Shown piece after piece: positions 11,681-25,405 of a stretch of DNA of 64,000 nt. The notes under the pieces were generated by a model that ran no database searches, was not told where the DNA came from, and worked only from the letters and a program-made list of their open reading frames with translations. The DNA comes from Hydractinia symbiolongicarpus (lineage: Eukaryota > Cnidaria > Hydrozoa > Anthoathecata > Hydractiniidae): NCBI RefSeq assembly GCF_029227915.1, contig NC_079885.1, positions 3,782,001 to 3,846,000 of the forward strand, written 5' to 3'. The stretch's first letter is position 1. Every line of letters starts with the position of its first letter. The translations under genes were made by a program, and so were the position numbers.

Positions 11681-12960
11681 AAGTACTACCACAGCGCCAA
11701 GTGAAATCGGTAAATTCCAGCAATCATGTCAAATTAAGAAGAATGTTATTTCTTGGGTCCAATTGTCTCGCTTATCACATTTATAAGGTCACAGTCCAAA
11801 ATCAATTCAATTAAGTCCCACAGTCAATCGCTTCACTGTTAAAACTGATACAACCTAGTATTACCAGAAAAATATCACTAAATACATGTTGGTACGAAAA
11901 TGTGACGCAACCGCTGTAACTCAAAGGGACTGATACCGTTAGAAAGTCATTGAAATGTAGTTTGGGAAACTGCCTCTATTTCTTCAACGCGCGCTACAGG
12001 CCAGGATTGGTCCCACAGTAAAAAAAGACTTATTTATCTAAATTTTTTAATGAAGCGCTCCAAACAGCGACCAGTGTAATAGCTGAGTTCCGGCAATCAT
12101 GTCAAATTAAGAAGAATGTTATTTCTTGGGGTCCATTTGGCTCACTTATCACATTTATAAGGTCAAAGTCCAAAGTTACTTCAATTAAGTCCCAGAGTCA
12201 ATCGTTTCACTGTTAAAAGCGATACAACTTAGTAATATCGGAAAAAAATCACTAAATACATGTTGGTACGAATATGTGACGCAACCGTTGTAACTCAAGC
12301 GCATTGATACCGTTAGAAAGTCATTGAAATGTAGTTTTTAAAACTGTCTCTAATTCTTTAGCGCGCGATAACGGCTAGGTCTGGTCCCACAGTAAGAAAC
12401 GACTTATTTATCCAAATTTTTAAATGAAGTGCTACCACAACGCCCAGTGTAATCGCTGAGTTCCGGCAATCATGTCAAATTAAGAAGAATGTTATTCCTT
12501 GGACTTCAATTGGCTCATTTATCACATTTATAAGGTCACAGTCCAGAATCACTTCAATTAAGTCACACAGTCAATCGTTTCACTATTAAAAGCGATACAA
12601 CTTAGTAATATCGGAAACAAGTCACTAAATACATGTTGGTACGAACATGAGACGCAACTGTTGTAACTCAAACGGATTGACACCGTTAGAAAGTCAAGGA
12701 AATGTAGTTTTTGAAAATGTTTCTATTTCTTCAACGCGCGCTCACGGCTAGGTTTGGTCCCACAGTACAAAATGACTTATTTATCTAAACTTTTAAATAA
12801 AACGCTACCACAGCGCCCAGCGAATCGGTAAATTCCAGCAATCATGTCAAATTAAGAAGAATGTTATTCCTTGGGTCCAGTTGTCTCATTTATCACATTT
12901 ATGAGGTCAAAGTCCAAAATCAGTTCAATTAAGTCCCACAGTCAATCCTTTCACTGTTAA
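10150..12960 (+). repeat. Tetramer higher-order repeat, ~1,490 bp, 1.9 copies
   Basis: Landmarks 10,150, 10,522, 10,896 and 11,269 recur as 11,640, 12,012, 12,386 and 12,759 at offset 1,490. Shared markers include AAAACTGATACAAC, GTTTGGGAAACTGCC, GGTCTGGTCCCACAG, AAGAAACGAC and GGTACGAACATGAGACGC. The second copy leaves the pattern near 12,960, where AAAAGCAATGC is replaced by AAAAGCTATAC. This tetramer partly overlaps the 1,554 bp duplication, so the region has been rearranged more than once. Confidence 0.75.
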
Positions 12961-14411
12961 AAGCTATACAACCTAGTATTACCAGAAAAATATCACTTAA
13001 TACATGTTGGTACGCATATGTGACGCAACCGTTGTAACTCAAGCGGATTGATACCGTTAGGAAGTCATTGAAATGTAGTTTTTGAAACTGCCTCTATTTC
13101 TTCAACGCGCGCTAACGGCCAGGATTGGTCCCACAGTAAGAAATGACTTATTTATCTAAATTTTTAAATGAAGTACTACCACAGCGCCCAGTGAAATCGG
13201 TAAATTCCAGCAGTCATGTCAAGTTAAGAAGAATGTTATTTTTGGGGTCCAATTGTCTCACTTATCACATTTATAAGGTCACAGTCCAGAATCACTTCAA
13301 TTAAGTCACACAGTCAATCGTTTCACTATTAAAAGCGATACAACTTAGTAATATCGGAAACAAGTCACTAAATACATGTTGGTACGAACATGTGACGCAA
13401 CTGTTGTAACTCAAACGGATTGACACCGTTAGAAAGTCAAGGAAATGTAGTTTTTGAAAATGTTTCTATTTCTTCAACGCGCGCTCACGGCTAGGTTTGG
13501 TCCCACAGTACAAAATGACTTATTTATCTAAACTTTTAAATAAAACGCTACCACAGCGCCCAGCGAATCGGTAAATTCCAGCAATCATGTCAAATTAAGA
13601 AGAATGTTATTCCTTGGGTCCAGTTGTCTCATTTATCACATTTATGAGGTCAAAGTCCAAAATCAGTTCAATTAAGTCCCACAGTCAATCCTTTCACTGT
13701 TAAAAGCAATGCAACCTAGTAATATCGGAAAAAAATCATTAAGTACTTGTTGGTACGAATATGTGAGGCAACAGTTGTAACTCAAACGGATTTATACCGC
13801 CAGAAAGTCAATAAAATGTAGTCTTTGAAACTGTTCCTATTTATTCAGCGCGTGCTAACGGCCAGGATTGGTCCCAGAGTAAGGAATGACATATTTATCT
13901 AAATTTTTAAATGAAGTACTACCACAGCGCCAAGTGAAATCGGTAAATTCCAGCAATCACGTCAAATTAAGAGGAATGTTATTTCTTGGGTTCATTTGCC
14001 TCACTTATCACATTTATAAGGTCACAGTCCAAAATCAGTTCAATTAAGTCCCACAGTCAATCGTTTCACTGTTAAAAGCTATACAACTTAGTAATATCGG
14101 AAACAAGTCACTAAATACATGTTGGTACGAACATGTGACGCAACTGTTGTAACTTAAACGGATTGACACCGTTAGAAAGTCAAGGAAATGTAGTTTTTGA
14201 AAATGTTTCTATTTCTTCAACGCGCGCTCACGGCTAAGTTTGGTCTCACAGTACAAAATGACTGATTTATCTAAACTTTTAAATAAAACGCTACCACAGC
14301 GCCCAGCGAATCGGTAAATTCCAGCAATCATGTCAATTTAAGAAGAATGTTATTCCTCGGGTCCAGTTGTCTCATTTATCACATTTATGAAGTCAAAGTC
14401 TAAAATCAGTT
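12961..14411 (+). repeat. Mixed monomers, TTATTTTTGGGG and A types
   Basis: Landmarks at 13,130, 13,502, 13,873 and 14,245 are 371-372 bp apart. The monomer at 13,130 carries a shortened GTTATTTTTGGGGTCC, a variant that recurs at about 15,470 and 16,590 and again at about 51,590 and 52,700. An A-type monomer begins at 13,873. No other feature is visible. Confidence 0.8.
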
Positions 14412-17333
14412 CAATTAAGTCCCACAGTCAATCCTTTCACTGTTAAAAGCAATGCAACCTAGTAATATCGGAAAAAAATCATTAAGTACTTGTTGGTACG
14501 AATATGTGACGCAACAGTTGTAACTCATACGGATTTATACCGCCAGAAAGTCAATAAAATGTAGTCTTTGAAACTGTTCCTATTTATTCAGCGCGTGCTA
14601 ACGGCCAGGATTGGTCCCAGAGTAAGAAATGACATATTTATCTAAATTTTTATATGAAGTACTACCACAGCGCCAAGTGAAATCGGTAAATTCCAGCAAT
14701 CACGTCAAATTAAGAAGAATGTTATTTCTTGGGTTCATTTGCCTCACTTATCACATTTATAAGATCAGAGTCCAAAATCAGTTCAATTAAGTCCCACAGT
14801 CAATCGTTTCGCTGTTAAAAGCTATACAACCTAGTATTACCAGAAAAATATCACTTAATACATGTTGGTACGAATATGTGACGCAACCGTAGTAACTCAA
14901 GCGGATTGATACCGTTAGGAAGTCATTGAAATGTAGTTTTTGAAACTGCCTCTATTTCTTCAGCGCGCGCTAACGGCCAGGATTGGTCCCACAGTAAGAA
15001 ATGACTTATTTATCTAAATTTTTAAATGAAGTACTACCACAGCGCCCAGTGAAATCGGTAAATTTCAGCAATCATGTCAAATTAAGAAGAATGTATTTTC
15101 TTGGGGTCCAATTGTCTCACTTATCACATTTATAAGGTCACAGTCCAAAATCAGTTCAATTAAGTCCCACAGTCAATCGTTTCACTGTTAAAAGCAATGC
15201 AACCTAGTAATATCGGAAAAAAATCATTAAGTACTTGTTGGTACGAATATGTGACGCAACCGTTGTAGTTAGAACGGACTGATACCGTTAGGAAGTCATT
15301 GAAATGTAGTTTTTAAAACTGCCTCTATTTCTTTAACGCGCGCTAACGGCCAGGATTGGTCCCACAGTAAGAAATGACTTATTTATCTAAATTTTTAAAT
15401 GAAGTACTACCACAGCGCCCACTGAAATCGGTAAATTCCAGCAATCATGTCAAATTAAGAAGAATGTTATTTTTGGGGTCCAATTGTCTCACTTATTACA
15501 TTTATAAGGTCACAGTCCAGAATCACTTCAATTAAGTCACACAGTCAATCGTTTCACTGATAAAAGGGATACAACTTAGTAATATCGGAAACAAGTCACT
15601 AAATACATGTTGGTACGAACATGTGACGCAACTGTTGTAACTCAAACGGATTGACACCGTTAGAAAGTCAAGGAAATGTAGTTTTTGAAAATTTTTCTAT
15701 TTCTTCAACGCGCGCTCACGGCTAGGTTTGGTCCCACAGTACAAAATGACTTATTTATCTAAACTTTTAAATAAAACGCTACCACAGCGCCCAGTGAATC
15801 GGTAAATTCCAGCAATCATGTCAAATTAAGAAGAATGTTATTCCTTGGGTCCACTTGTCTCATTTATCACATTTATGAGGTCAAAGTCCAAAATCAGTTC
15901 AATTAAGTCCCACAGTCAATCCTTTCACTGTTAAAAGCAATGCAACCTAGTAATATCGGAAAAAAATCATTAAGTACTTCTTGGTACGAATATGTGACGC
16001 AACAGTTGTAACTCAAACGGATTTATACCGCCAGAAAGTCAATAAAATGTAGTCTTGGAAACTGTTCCTATTTATTCAGCGCGTGCTAACGGCCAGGATT
16101 GGTCCCAGAGTAAGAAATGACATATTTATCTAAATTTTTAAATGAAGTACTACCACAGCGCCAAGTGAAATCGGTAAATTCCAGCAATCACGTCAAATTA
16201 AGAGGAATGTTATTATTTCTTGGGTTCATTTGCCTCACTTATCACATTTATAAGGTCACAGTCCAAAATCAGTTCAATTAAGTCCCACAGTCAATCGTTT
16301 CACTGTTAAAAGCTATACAACCTAGTATTACCAGAAAAATATCACTTAATACATGTTGGTACGCATATGTGACGCAACCGTTGTAACTCAAGCGGATTGA
16401 TACCGTTAGGAAATCATTGAAATGTAGTTTTTGAAACTGCCTCTATTTCTTCATCGCGCGCTAACGGCCAGAATTGGTCCCACAGTAAGAAATGACTTAT
16501 TTATCTAAATTTTTAAATGAAGTACTACCACAGCGCCCAGTGAAATCGGTAAATTCCAGCAATCATGTCAAATTAAGAAGAATGTTATTTTTGGGGTCCA
16601 ATTGTCTCACTTATCACATTTATAAGGTCACAGTCCAGAATCATTTCAATTAAGTCACACAGTCAATCGTTTCACTATTAAAAGCGATACAACTTAGTAA
16701 TATCGGAAACAAGTCACTAAATACATGTTGGTACGAACATGTGACGCAACTGTTGTAACTCAAACCGATTGACACCGTTAGAAAGTCAAGGAAATGTAGT
16801 TTTTGAAAATGTTTCTATTTCTTCAACGCGCGCTCACGGCTAGGTTTGGTCTCACAGTACAAAATGACTGATTTATCTAAACTTTTAAATAAAACGCTAC
16901 CACAGCGCCCAGCGAATCGGTAAATTCCAGCAATCATGTCAAATTAAGAAGAATGTTATTCCTCGGGTCCAGTTGTCTCATTTATCACATTTATGAAGTC
17001 AAAGTCCAAAATCAGTTCAATTAAGTCCCACAGTCAATCCTTTCACTGTTAAAAGCAATGCAACCTAGTAATATCGGAAAAAAATCATTAAGTACTTGTT
17101 GGTACGAATATGTGACGCAACAGTTGTAACTCAAACGGATTTATACCGCCAGAAAGTCAATAAAATGTAGTCTTTGAAACTGTTCCTATTTATTCAGCGC
17201 GTGCTAACGGCCAGGATTGGTCCCAGAGTAAGAAATGACATATTTATCTAAATTTTTATATGAAGTACTACCACAGCGCCAAGTGAAATCGGTAAATTCC
17301 AGCAATCACGTCAAATTAAGAAGAATGTTATTT
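14412..17333 (+). repeat. Segmental duplication, first copy (partner 50,525-53,446)
   Basis: This 2.9 kb matches 50,525-53,446 at a constant offset of 36,113. Shared rare variants include CTCATACGG (14,525 and 50,638), GAATGTATTTTCTTGG (about 15,091 and 51,204), TATTACATTT, AAAAGGGATAC, the 3 bp insertion in GTTATTATTTCTTGG (16,211 and 52,324), and TCATCGCGCG (16,451 and 52,564). Only scattered single-base differences were seen on reading. Eight landmarks fall inside, including A-type starts at 14,616, 16,104 and 17,222. Confidence 0.88.
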
Positions 17334-18709
17334 CTTGGGTCCAACTGTCTCATTTATCACATTTATGAGGTCAAAGTCCAAAATCCGTTTAATTAAGTCC
17401 CACCGTCAATCCTTTCACTGTTAAAAGCGATACAATCTAGTATTATCAGAAAAAAATCGCTAAATACATGTTGATACGAATATGTGACGCAACCGTTGTA
17501 ACACAAACCGACTGATACCGTTAGAAAGTCATTGAAATGTAGTTTTTGAAACTGTCTCTATATCTTCAACACGCCCTAACAGCCAGAATTGGTCCCACAC
17601 TAAAGAAGATTATTTATCTAAATTTTTAAATGAAGCGCTCCAAACAGCGACCAGTGCAATCGCTGAGTTCCGGCAATCATGTCAAATTAAGAAGAATGTT
17701 ATTTCTTGGGGTCCAGTTGGCTTACTTATCACATTTATAAGGTTACAGTCCAAAGTTACTTCAATTAAGTCCCGGAGTCAATCGTTTCACTGTTAAAAGC
17801 GATACAACCTAGTATTTTCAGAAAAATATCGCTAAACACATTTTGATACAAATATGTGACGCAACCGTTGTAAGACAAACGGACTGATACCGTTAGAAAG
17901 TCATTGAAATGTAATTTTTGAAACTGTCTCTAATTCTTCAACGCGCGCTAACGCCCAGGATTGGTCCCACAGTAAAAAAAGACTTATTTATCTAAATTTT
18001 TAAATGAAGTGCTGCCACAGCGCCCAGTGTAACTGCTGAGTTCCGGCAATCATGTCAAATTAAGATAAATGTTCTTTCTTGCAGTCCAATTGTCTCACTT
18101 ATCAAATTGATAAGGTCACAGTGCAAGATCAGTTCAATTAAGTCCCACAGTCAATCGTTTCACTGTTAAAAGCGATGCAACTTAGTAATATCGGAAGAAA
18201 ATCGCTGAATACATGTTGCTACGAATATGTGACGCAACCGTTGTAACACAAACGGACTGATACCGTTAGAAAGTCATTGAAATGTAATTTTTGAAACTGT
18301 CTGTAATTCTTCAACGCGCGCTAACGGCTAGGTTTGGTCTCACAGTACAAAATGACTGATTTATCTAAACTTTTAAATAAAACGCTACCACAGCGCCCAG
18401 CGAATCGGTAAATTCCAGCAATCATGTCAAATTAAGAAGAATGTTATTCTTCGGGTCCAGTTGTCTCATTTATCACATTTATGAAGTCAAAGTCCAAAAT
18501 CAGTTCAATTAAGTCCCACAGTCAATCCTTTCACTGTTAAAAGCAATGCAACCTAGTAATATCGGAAAAAAATCATTAAGTACTTGTTGGTACGAATATG
18601 TGACGCAACAGTTGTAACTCAAACGGATTTATACCGCCAGAAAGTCAATAAAATGTAGTCTTTGAAACTGTTCCTATTTATTCAGCGCGTGCTAACGGCC
18701 AGGATTGGT
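17222..18709 (+). repeat. A-bounded higher-order unit of 4 monomers (1,488 bp)
   Basis: Order: A (17,222), CACAC (17,594), GTGCTGCC (17,966), CTCACAG (18,339), then the next A at 18,710. The first monomer is a chimera: it starts as A (with AATCACGTC) and switches near 17,325-17,338 to the ATATAAGG-type continuation (GGGTCCAACTG). It equals the 7-monomer unit at 53,335-55,937 with three monomers missing. Confidence 0.8.
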
Positions 18710-20568
18710 CCCAGAGTAAGAAATGACATATTTATCTAAATTTTTATATGAAGTACTACCACAGCGCCAAGTGAAATCGGTAAATTCCAGCAATCACGTC
18801 AAATTAAGAAGAATGTTATTTCTTGGTTTCATTTGCCTCACTAATCACATTTATAAGATCAGAGTCCAAAATCAGTTCAATTAAGTCCCACAGTCAATCG
18901 TTTCACTGTTAAAAGCTATACAACCTAGTATTACCAGAAAAATATCACTTAATACATGTTGGTACGAATATGTGACGCAACCGTAGTAACTCAAGCGGAT
19001 TGATACCGTTAGGAAGTCATTGAAATGTAGTTTTTGAAACTGCCTCTATTTCTTCAACGCGCGCTAACGGCCAGGATTGGTCCCACAGTAAGAAATGACT
19101 TATTTATCTAAATTTTTAAATGAAGTACTACCACAGCGCCCAGTGAAATCGGTAAATTTCAGCAATCATGTCAAATTAAGAAGAATGTTATTTCTTGGGG
19201 TCCAATTGTCTCACTTATCACATTTATAAGGTCACAGTCCAAAATCAGTTCAATTAAGTCCCACAGTCAATCGTTTCACTGTTAAAAGCAATGCAACCTA
19301 GTAATATCGGAAAAAAATCATTAAGTACTTGTTGGTACGAATATGTGACGCAACCGTTGTAGTTAGAACGGACTGATACCGTTAGAAAGTCAATGAAATG
19401 TAGTATTTAAAACTGTCTCTATTTCTTCAGTGTGCGCTAACGTCTAGGATTGGTCACACAGTAAGAAATGACTTATTTATCTAAACTTTTAAATAAAACG
19501 CTACCACAGCGCCCAGCGAATCGGTAAATTCCAGCAATCATGTCAAATTAAGAAGAATGTTATTCCTTGGGTCCAGTTGTCTCATTTATCACATTTATGA
19601 GGTCAAAGTTCAAAATCAGTTCAATTAAGTCCCACAGTCAATCGTTTCACTGTTAAAAGCGATACAACCTAGTAATATCGGAAAAAACCACTAAATACAT
19701 GTTGGTACAAATATGTGACGCAACGGTTGTAACTCAAGCGGATTGATGCCGTTAGAAAGTCATTGAAATTTAGTTTTTAAAACTGTCTCTATTTCTTTAG
19801 CGCGCGATAACGGCCAGGATTGGTCCCACAGTAAAAAAAGACTTATTTATCTAAATTTTTAAATGAAGTGCTGCCACAGCGCCCAGTGTAACTGCTGAGT
19901 TCCGGCAATCATGTCAAATTAAGATAAATGTTCTTTCTTGCAGTCCAATTGTCTCACTTATCAAATTGATAAGGTCACAGTGCAAGATCAGTTCAATTAA
20001 GTCCCACAGTCAATCGTTTCACTGTTAAAAGCGATGCAACTTAGTAATATCGGAAGAAAATCGCTGAATACATGTTGCTACGAATATGTGACGCAACCGT
20101 TGTAACACAAACGGACTGATACCGTTAGAAAGTCATTGAAATGTAATTTTTGAAACTGTCTGTAATTCTTCAACGCGCGCTAACGGCTAGGTTTGGTCTC
20201 ACAGTACAAAATGACTGATTTATCTAAACTTTTAAATAAAACGCTACCACAGCGCCCAGCGAATCGGTAAATTCCAGCAATCATGTCAAATTAAGAAGAA
20301 TGTTATTCCTCGGGTCCAGTTGTCTCATTTATCACATTTATGAAGTCAAAGTCCAAAATCAGTTCAATTAAGTCCCACAGTCAATCCTTTCACTGTTAAA
20401 AGCAATGCAACCTAGTAATATCGGAAAAAAATCATTAAGTACTTGTTGGTACGAATATGTGACGCAACAGTTGTAACTCAAACGGATTTATACCGCCAGA
20501 AAGTCAATAAAATGTAGTCTTTGAAACTGTTCCTATTTATTCAGCGCGTGCTAACGGCCAGGATTGGT
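18710..20568 (+). repeat. A-bounded higher-order unit of 5 monomers (1,859 bp)
   Basis: Order: A (18,710), AAGAAATGAC with TACTACC (19,082), CGTCTAGG (19,455, with the rare GGTCACACAG), GTGCTGCC (19,825) and CTCACAG (20,198). The monomer at 19,825 joins an ATATAAGG-type upstream part to a GTGCTGCC-type body, dropping the intermediate types present in the 7-monomer unit. The matching region at 56 kb keeps GGTCACACAG at 56,683. Confidence 0.8.
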
Positions 20569-22801
20569 CCCAGAGTAAGAAATGACATATTTATCTAAAT
20601 TTTTATATGAAGTACTACCACAGCGCCAAGTGAAATCGGTAAATTCCAGCAATCACGTCAAATTAAGAAGAATGTTATTTCTTGGTTTCATTTGCCTCAC
20701 TAATCACATTTATAAGATCAGAGTCCAAAATCAGTTCAATTAAGTCCCACAGTCAATCGTTTCACTGTTGAAAGCTATACAACCTAGTATTACCAGAAAA
20801 ATATCACTTAATACATGTTGGTACGAATATGTGACGCAACCGTAGTAACTCAAGCGGATTGATACCGTTAGAAAGTCATTGAAATTTAGTTTTTAAAACT
20901 GTCTCTATTTCTTTAGCGCGCGATAACGGCCAGGATTGGTCCCACAGTAAAAAATGACTTATTTATCTAAACTTTTATATAAGGCGCTACCACAGCGCCC
21001 TGTGAAATCGGTAAATTCCAGTAATCATGTCAAATTAAGAAAAATGTTATTTCTTGGGTCCAACTGTCTCATTTATCACATTTATGAGGTCAAAGTCCAA
21101 AATCAGTTCAATTAAGTCCCACCGTCAACCCTTTCACTGTTAAAAGCGATGCAACCTAGTAAAATCAGAAAATATATCGCTAAATACATGTTTGTACGAA
21201 TATGTGACGCAACCGTTGTAATTGAAACGGACTGAGACCGTTAGAAAGTCAATGAAATGTAGTTTTTAAAACTGTCTCTCTTTCTTCAGCGTGCATTAAC
21301 GGCTAGGATTGGTCCCACCGTAAAAAATGACTTATTTATCTAAACTTTTATATAAGGCGCTACCACAGCGCCCTGTGAAATCGGTTAATTCCAGTAATCA
21401 TGTCAAATTAAGAAAAATGTTATTTCTTGGGTCCAACTGTCTCATTTATCACATTTATGAAGTCAAAGTCCAAAATCAGTTCAATTAAGTCCCACCGTCA
21501 ATCCTTTCACTGTTAAAAGCGATACAATCTAGTATTATCAGAAAAAAATCGCTAAATACATGTTGATACGAATATGTGACGCAACCGTTGTAACACAAAC
21601 CGACTGATACCGTTAGAAAGTCATTGAAATGTAGTTTTTGAAACTGTCTCTATATCTTAAACGCGCCCCAACAGCCAGAATTGGTCCCACACTAAAGAAG
21701 ATTATTTATCTAAATTTTTAAATGAAGCGCTCCAAACAGCGACCAGTGCAATCGCTGAGTTCCGGCAATCATGTCAAATTAAGAAGAATGTTATTTCTTG
21801 GGGTCCAGTTGGCTTACTTATCACATTTATAAGGTTACAGTCCAAAGTTACTTCAATTAAGTCCCGGAGTCAATCGTTTCACTGTTAAAAGCGATACAAC
21901 TTAGTATTTTCAGAAAAATATCGCTAAACACATTTTGGTACAAATATGTGACGCAACCGTTGTAAGACAAACGGACTGATACCGTTAGAAAGTCATTGAA
22001 ATGTAATTTTTGAAACTGTCTCTAATTCTTCAACGCGCGCTAACGCCCAGGATTGGTCCCACAGTAAAAAAAGACTTATTTATCTAAATTTTTAAATGAA
22101 GTGCTGCCACAGCGCCCAGTGTAACTGCTGAGTTCCGGCAATCATGTCAAATTAAGATAAATGTTCTTTCTTGCAGTCCAATTGTCTCACTTATCAAATA
22201 GATAAGGTCACAGTGCAAGATCAGTTCAATTAAGTCCCACAGTCAATCGTTTCACTGTTAAAAGCGATGCAACTTAGTAATATCGGAAGAAAATCGCTGA
22301 ATACATGTTGCTACGAATATGTGACGCAACCGTTGTAACACAAGCGGACTGATACCGTTAGAAAGTCATTGAAATGTAATTTTTGAAACTGTCTGTAATT
22401 CTTCAACGCGCGCTAACGGCTAGGTTTGGTCTCACAGTACAAAATGACTGATTTATCTAAACTTTTAAATAAAACGCTACCACAGCGCGCAGCGAATCGG
22501 TAAATTCCAGCAATCATGTCAAATTAAGAAGAATGTTATTCCTCGGGTCCAGTTGTCTCATTTATCACATTTATGAAGTCAAAGTCCAAAATCAGTTCAA
22601 TTAAGTCCCACAGTCAATCCTTTCACTGTTAAAAGCAATGCAACCTAGTAATATCGGAAAAAAATCATTAAGTACTTGTTGGTACGAATATGTGACGCAA
22701 CAGTTGTAACTCAAACGGATTTATACCGCCAGAAAGTCAATAAAATGTAGTCTTTGAAACTGTTCCTATTTATTCAGCGCGTGCTAACGGCCAGGATTGG
22801 T
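20569..22801 (+). repeat. A-bounded higher-order unit of 6 monomers (2,233 bp)
   Basis: Order: A (20,569), ATATAAGG (20,941), CCACCG with ATATAAGG (21,314), CACAC (21,686, with TTAAACGCGCCCCAACAG), GTGCTGCC (22,058) and CTCACAG (22,431). Most of the unit is inside the first copy of the 2,604 bp duplication starting near 20,703. Confidence 0.8.
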
Positions 22802-23306
22802 CCCAGAGTAGTAAATGACATATTTATCTAAATTTTTATATGAAGTACTACCACAGCGCCAAGTGAAATCGGTAAATTCCAGCAATCACGTCAAATTAAG
22901 AAAAATGTTATTTCTTGGTTTCATTTGCCTCACTAATCACATTTATAAGATCAGAGTCCAAAATCAGTTCAATTAAGTCCCACAGTCAATCGTTTCACTG
23001 TTAAAAGCTATACAACCTAGTATTACCAGAAAAATATCACTTAATACATGTTGGTACGAATATGTGACGCAACCGTAGTAACTCAAGCGGATTGATACCG
23101 TTAGGAAGTCATTGAAATGTAGTTTTTGAAACTGCCTCTATTTCTTCAACGCGCGCTAACGGCCAGGATTGGTCCCACAGTAAGAAATGACTTATTTATC
23201 TAAACTTTTAAATAAAACGCTACCACAGCGCCCAGCGAATCGGTAAATTCCAGCAATCATGTCAAATTAAGAAGAATGTAATTCCTTGGGTCCAGTTGTC
23301 TCATTT
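20703..23306 (+). repeat. 2,604 bp tandem duplication, first copy
   Basis: Sequence from about 20,703 repeats from about 23,307 at an offset of 2,604, exactly seven monomers. Private variants present in both copies include CACTGTTGAAAGC (20,767 and 23,371), CCGTCAACCC, TTAAACGCGCCCCAACAG (21,661 and 24,265), CAAATAGATAAGG, GCGCGCAGCG and CCCAGAGTAGTAAATG. I saw almost no differences between copies, so this is probably one of the youngest events in the window. Confidence 0.88.
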
Positions 23307-25405
23307 ATCACATTTATAAGATCAGAGTCCAAAATCAGTTCAATTAAGTCCCACAGTCAATCGTTTCACTGTTGAAAGCTATACAACCTAGTATTACCAG
23401 AAAAATATCACTTAATACATGTTGGTACGAATATGTGACGCAACCGTAGTAACTCAAGCGGATTGATACCGTTAGAAAGTCATTGAAATTTAGTTTTTAA
23501 AACTGTCTCTATTTCTTTAGCGCGCGATAACGGCCAGGATTGGTCCCACAGTAAAAAATGACTTATTTATCTAAACTTTTATATAAGGCGCTACCACAGC
23601 GCCCTGTGAAATCGGTAAATTCCAGTAATCATGTCAAATTAAGAAAAATGTTATTTCTTGGGTCCAACTGTCTCATTTATCACATTTATGAGGTCAAAGT
23701 CCAAAATCAGTTCAATTAAGTCCCACCGTCAACCCTTTCACTGTTAAAAGCGATGCAACCTAGTAAAATCAGAAAATATATCGCTAAATACATGTTTGTA
23801 CGAATATGTGACGCAACCGTTGTAATTGAAACGGACTGAGACCGTTAGAAAGTCAATGAAATGTAGTTTTTAAAACTGTCTCTCTTTCTTCAGCGTGCAT
23901 TAACGGCTAGGATTGGTCCCACCGTAAAAAATGACTTATTTATCTAAACTTTTATATAAGGCGCTACCACAGCGCCCTGTGAAATCGGTTAATTCCAGTA
24001 ATCATGTCAAATTAAGAAAAATGTTATTTCTTGGGTCCAACTGTCTCATTTATCACATTTATGAAGTCAAAGTCCAAAATCAGTTCAATTAAGTCCCACC
24101 GTCAATCCTTTCACTGTTAAAAGCGATACAATCTAGTATTATCAGAAAAAAATCGCTAAATACATGTTGATACGAATATGTGACGCAACCGTTGTAACAC
24201 AAACCGACTGATACCGTTAGAAAGTCATTGAAATGTAGTTTTTGAAACTGTCTCTATATCTTAAACGCGCCCCAACAGCCAGAATTGGTCCCACACTAAA
24301 GAAGATTATTTATCTAAATTTTTAAATGAAGCGCTCCAAACAGCGACCAGTGCAATCGCTGAGTTCCGGCAATCATGTCAAATTAAGAAGAATGTTATTT
24401 CTTGGGGTCCAGTTGGCTTACTTATCACATTTATAAGGTTACAGTCCAAAGTTACTTCAATTAAGTCCCGGAGTCAATCGTTTCACTGTTAAAAGCGATA
24501 CAACTTAGTATTTTCAGAAAAATATCGCTAAACACATTTTGGTACAAATATGTGACGCAACCGTTGTAAGACAAACGGACTGATACCGTTAGAAAGTCAT
24601 TGAAATGTAATTTTTGAAACTGTCTCTAATTCTTCAACGCGCGCTAACGCCCAGGATTGGTCCCACAGTAAAAAAAGACTTATTTATCTAAATTTTTAAA
24701 TGAAGTGCTGCCACAGCGCCCAGTGTAACTGCTGAGTTCCGGCAATCATGTCAAATTAAGATAAATGTTCTTTCTTGCAGTCCAATTGTCTCACTTATCA
24801 AATAGATAAGGTCACAGTGCAAGATCAGTTCAATTAAGTCCCACAGTCAATCGTTTCACTGTTAAAAGCGATGCAACTTAGTAATATCGGAAGAAAATCG
24901 CTGAATACATGTTGCTACGAATATGTGACGCAACCGTTGTAACACAAGCGGACTGATACCGTTAGAAAGTCATTGAAATGTAATTTTTGAAACTGTCTGT
25001 AATTCTTCAACGCGCGCTAACGGCTAGGTTTGGTCTCACAGTACAAAATGACTGATTTATCTAAACTTTTAAATAAAACGCTACCACAGCGCGCAGCGAA
25101 TCGGTAAATTCCAGCAATCATGTCAAATTAAGAAGAATGTTATTCCTCGGGTCCAGTTGTCTCATTTATCACATTTATGAAGTCAAAGTCCAAAATCAGT
25201 TCAATTAAGTCCCACAGTCAATCCTTTCACTGTTAAAAGCAATGCAACCTAGTAATATCGGAAAAAAATCATTAAGTACTTGTTGGTACGAATATGTGAC
25301 GCAACAGTTGTAACTCAAACGGATTTATACCGCCAGAAAGTCAATAAAATGTAGTCTTTGAAACTGTTCCTATTTATTCAGCGCGTGCTAACGGCCAGGA
25401 TTGGT
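22802..25405 (+). repeat. A-bounded higher-order unit of 7 monomers (2,604 bp)
   Basis: Order: A (22,802, with CCCAGAGTAGTAAATG), AAGAAATGAC/ATAAAACGC (23,174), ATATAAGG (23,545), CCACCG (23,918), CACAC (24,290), GTGCTGCC (24,662) and CTCACAG (25,035). The next A is at 25,406. It has one more monomer than the preceding unit, and that extra monomer (23,174) is chimeric at about 23,307. Confidence 0.8.
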
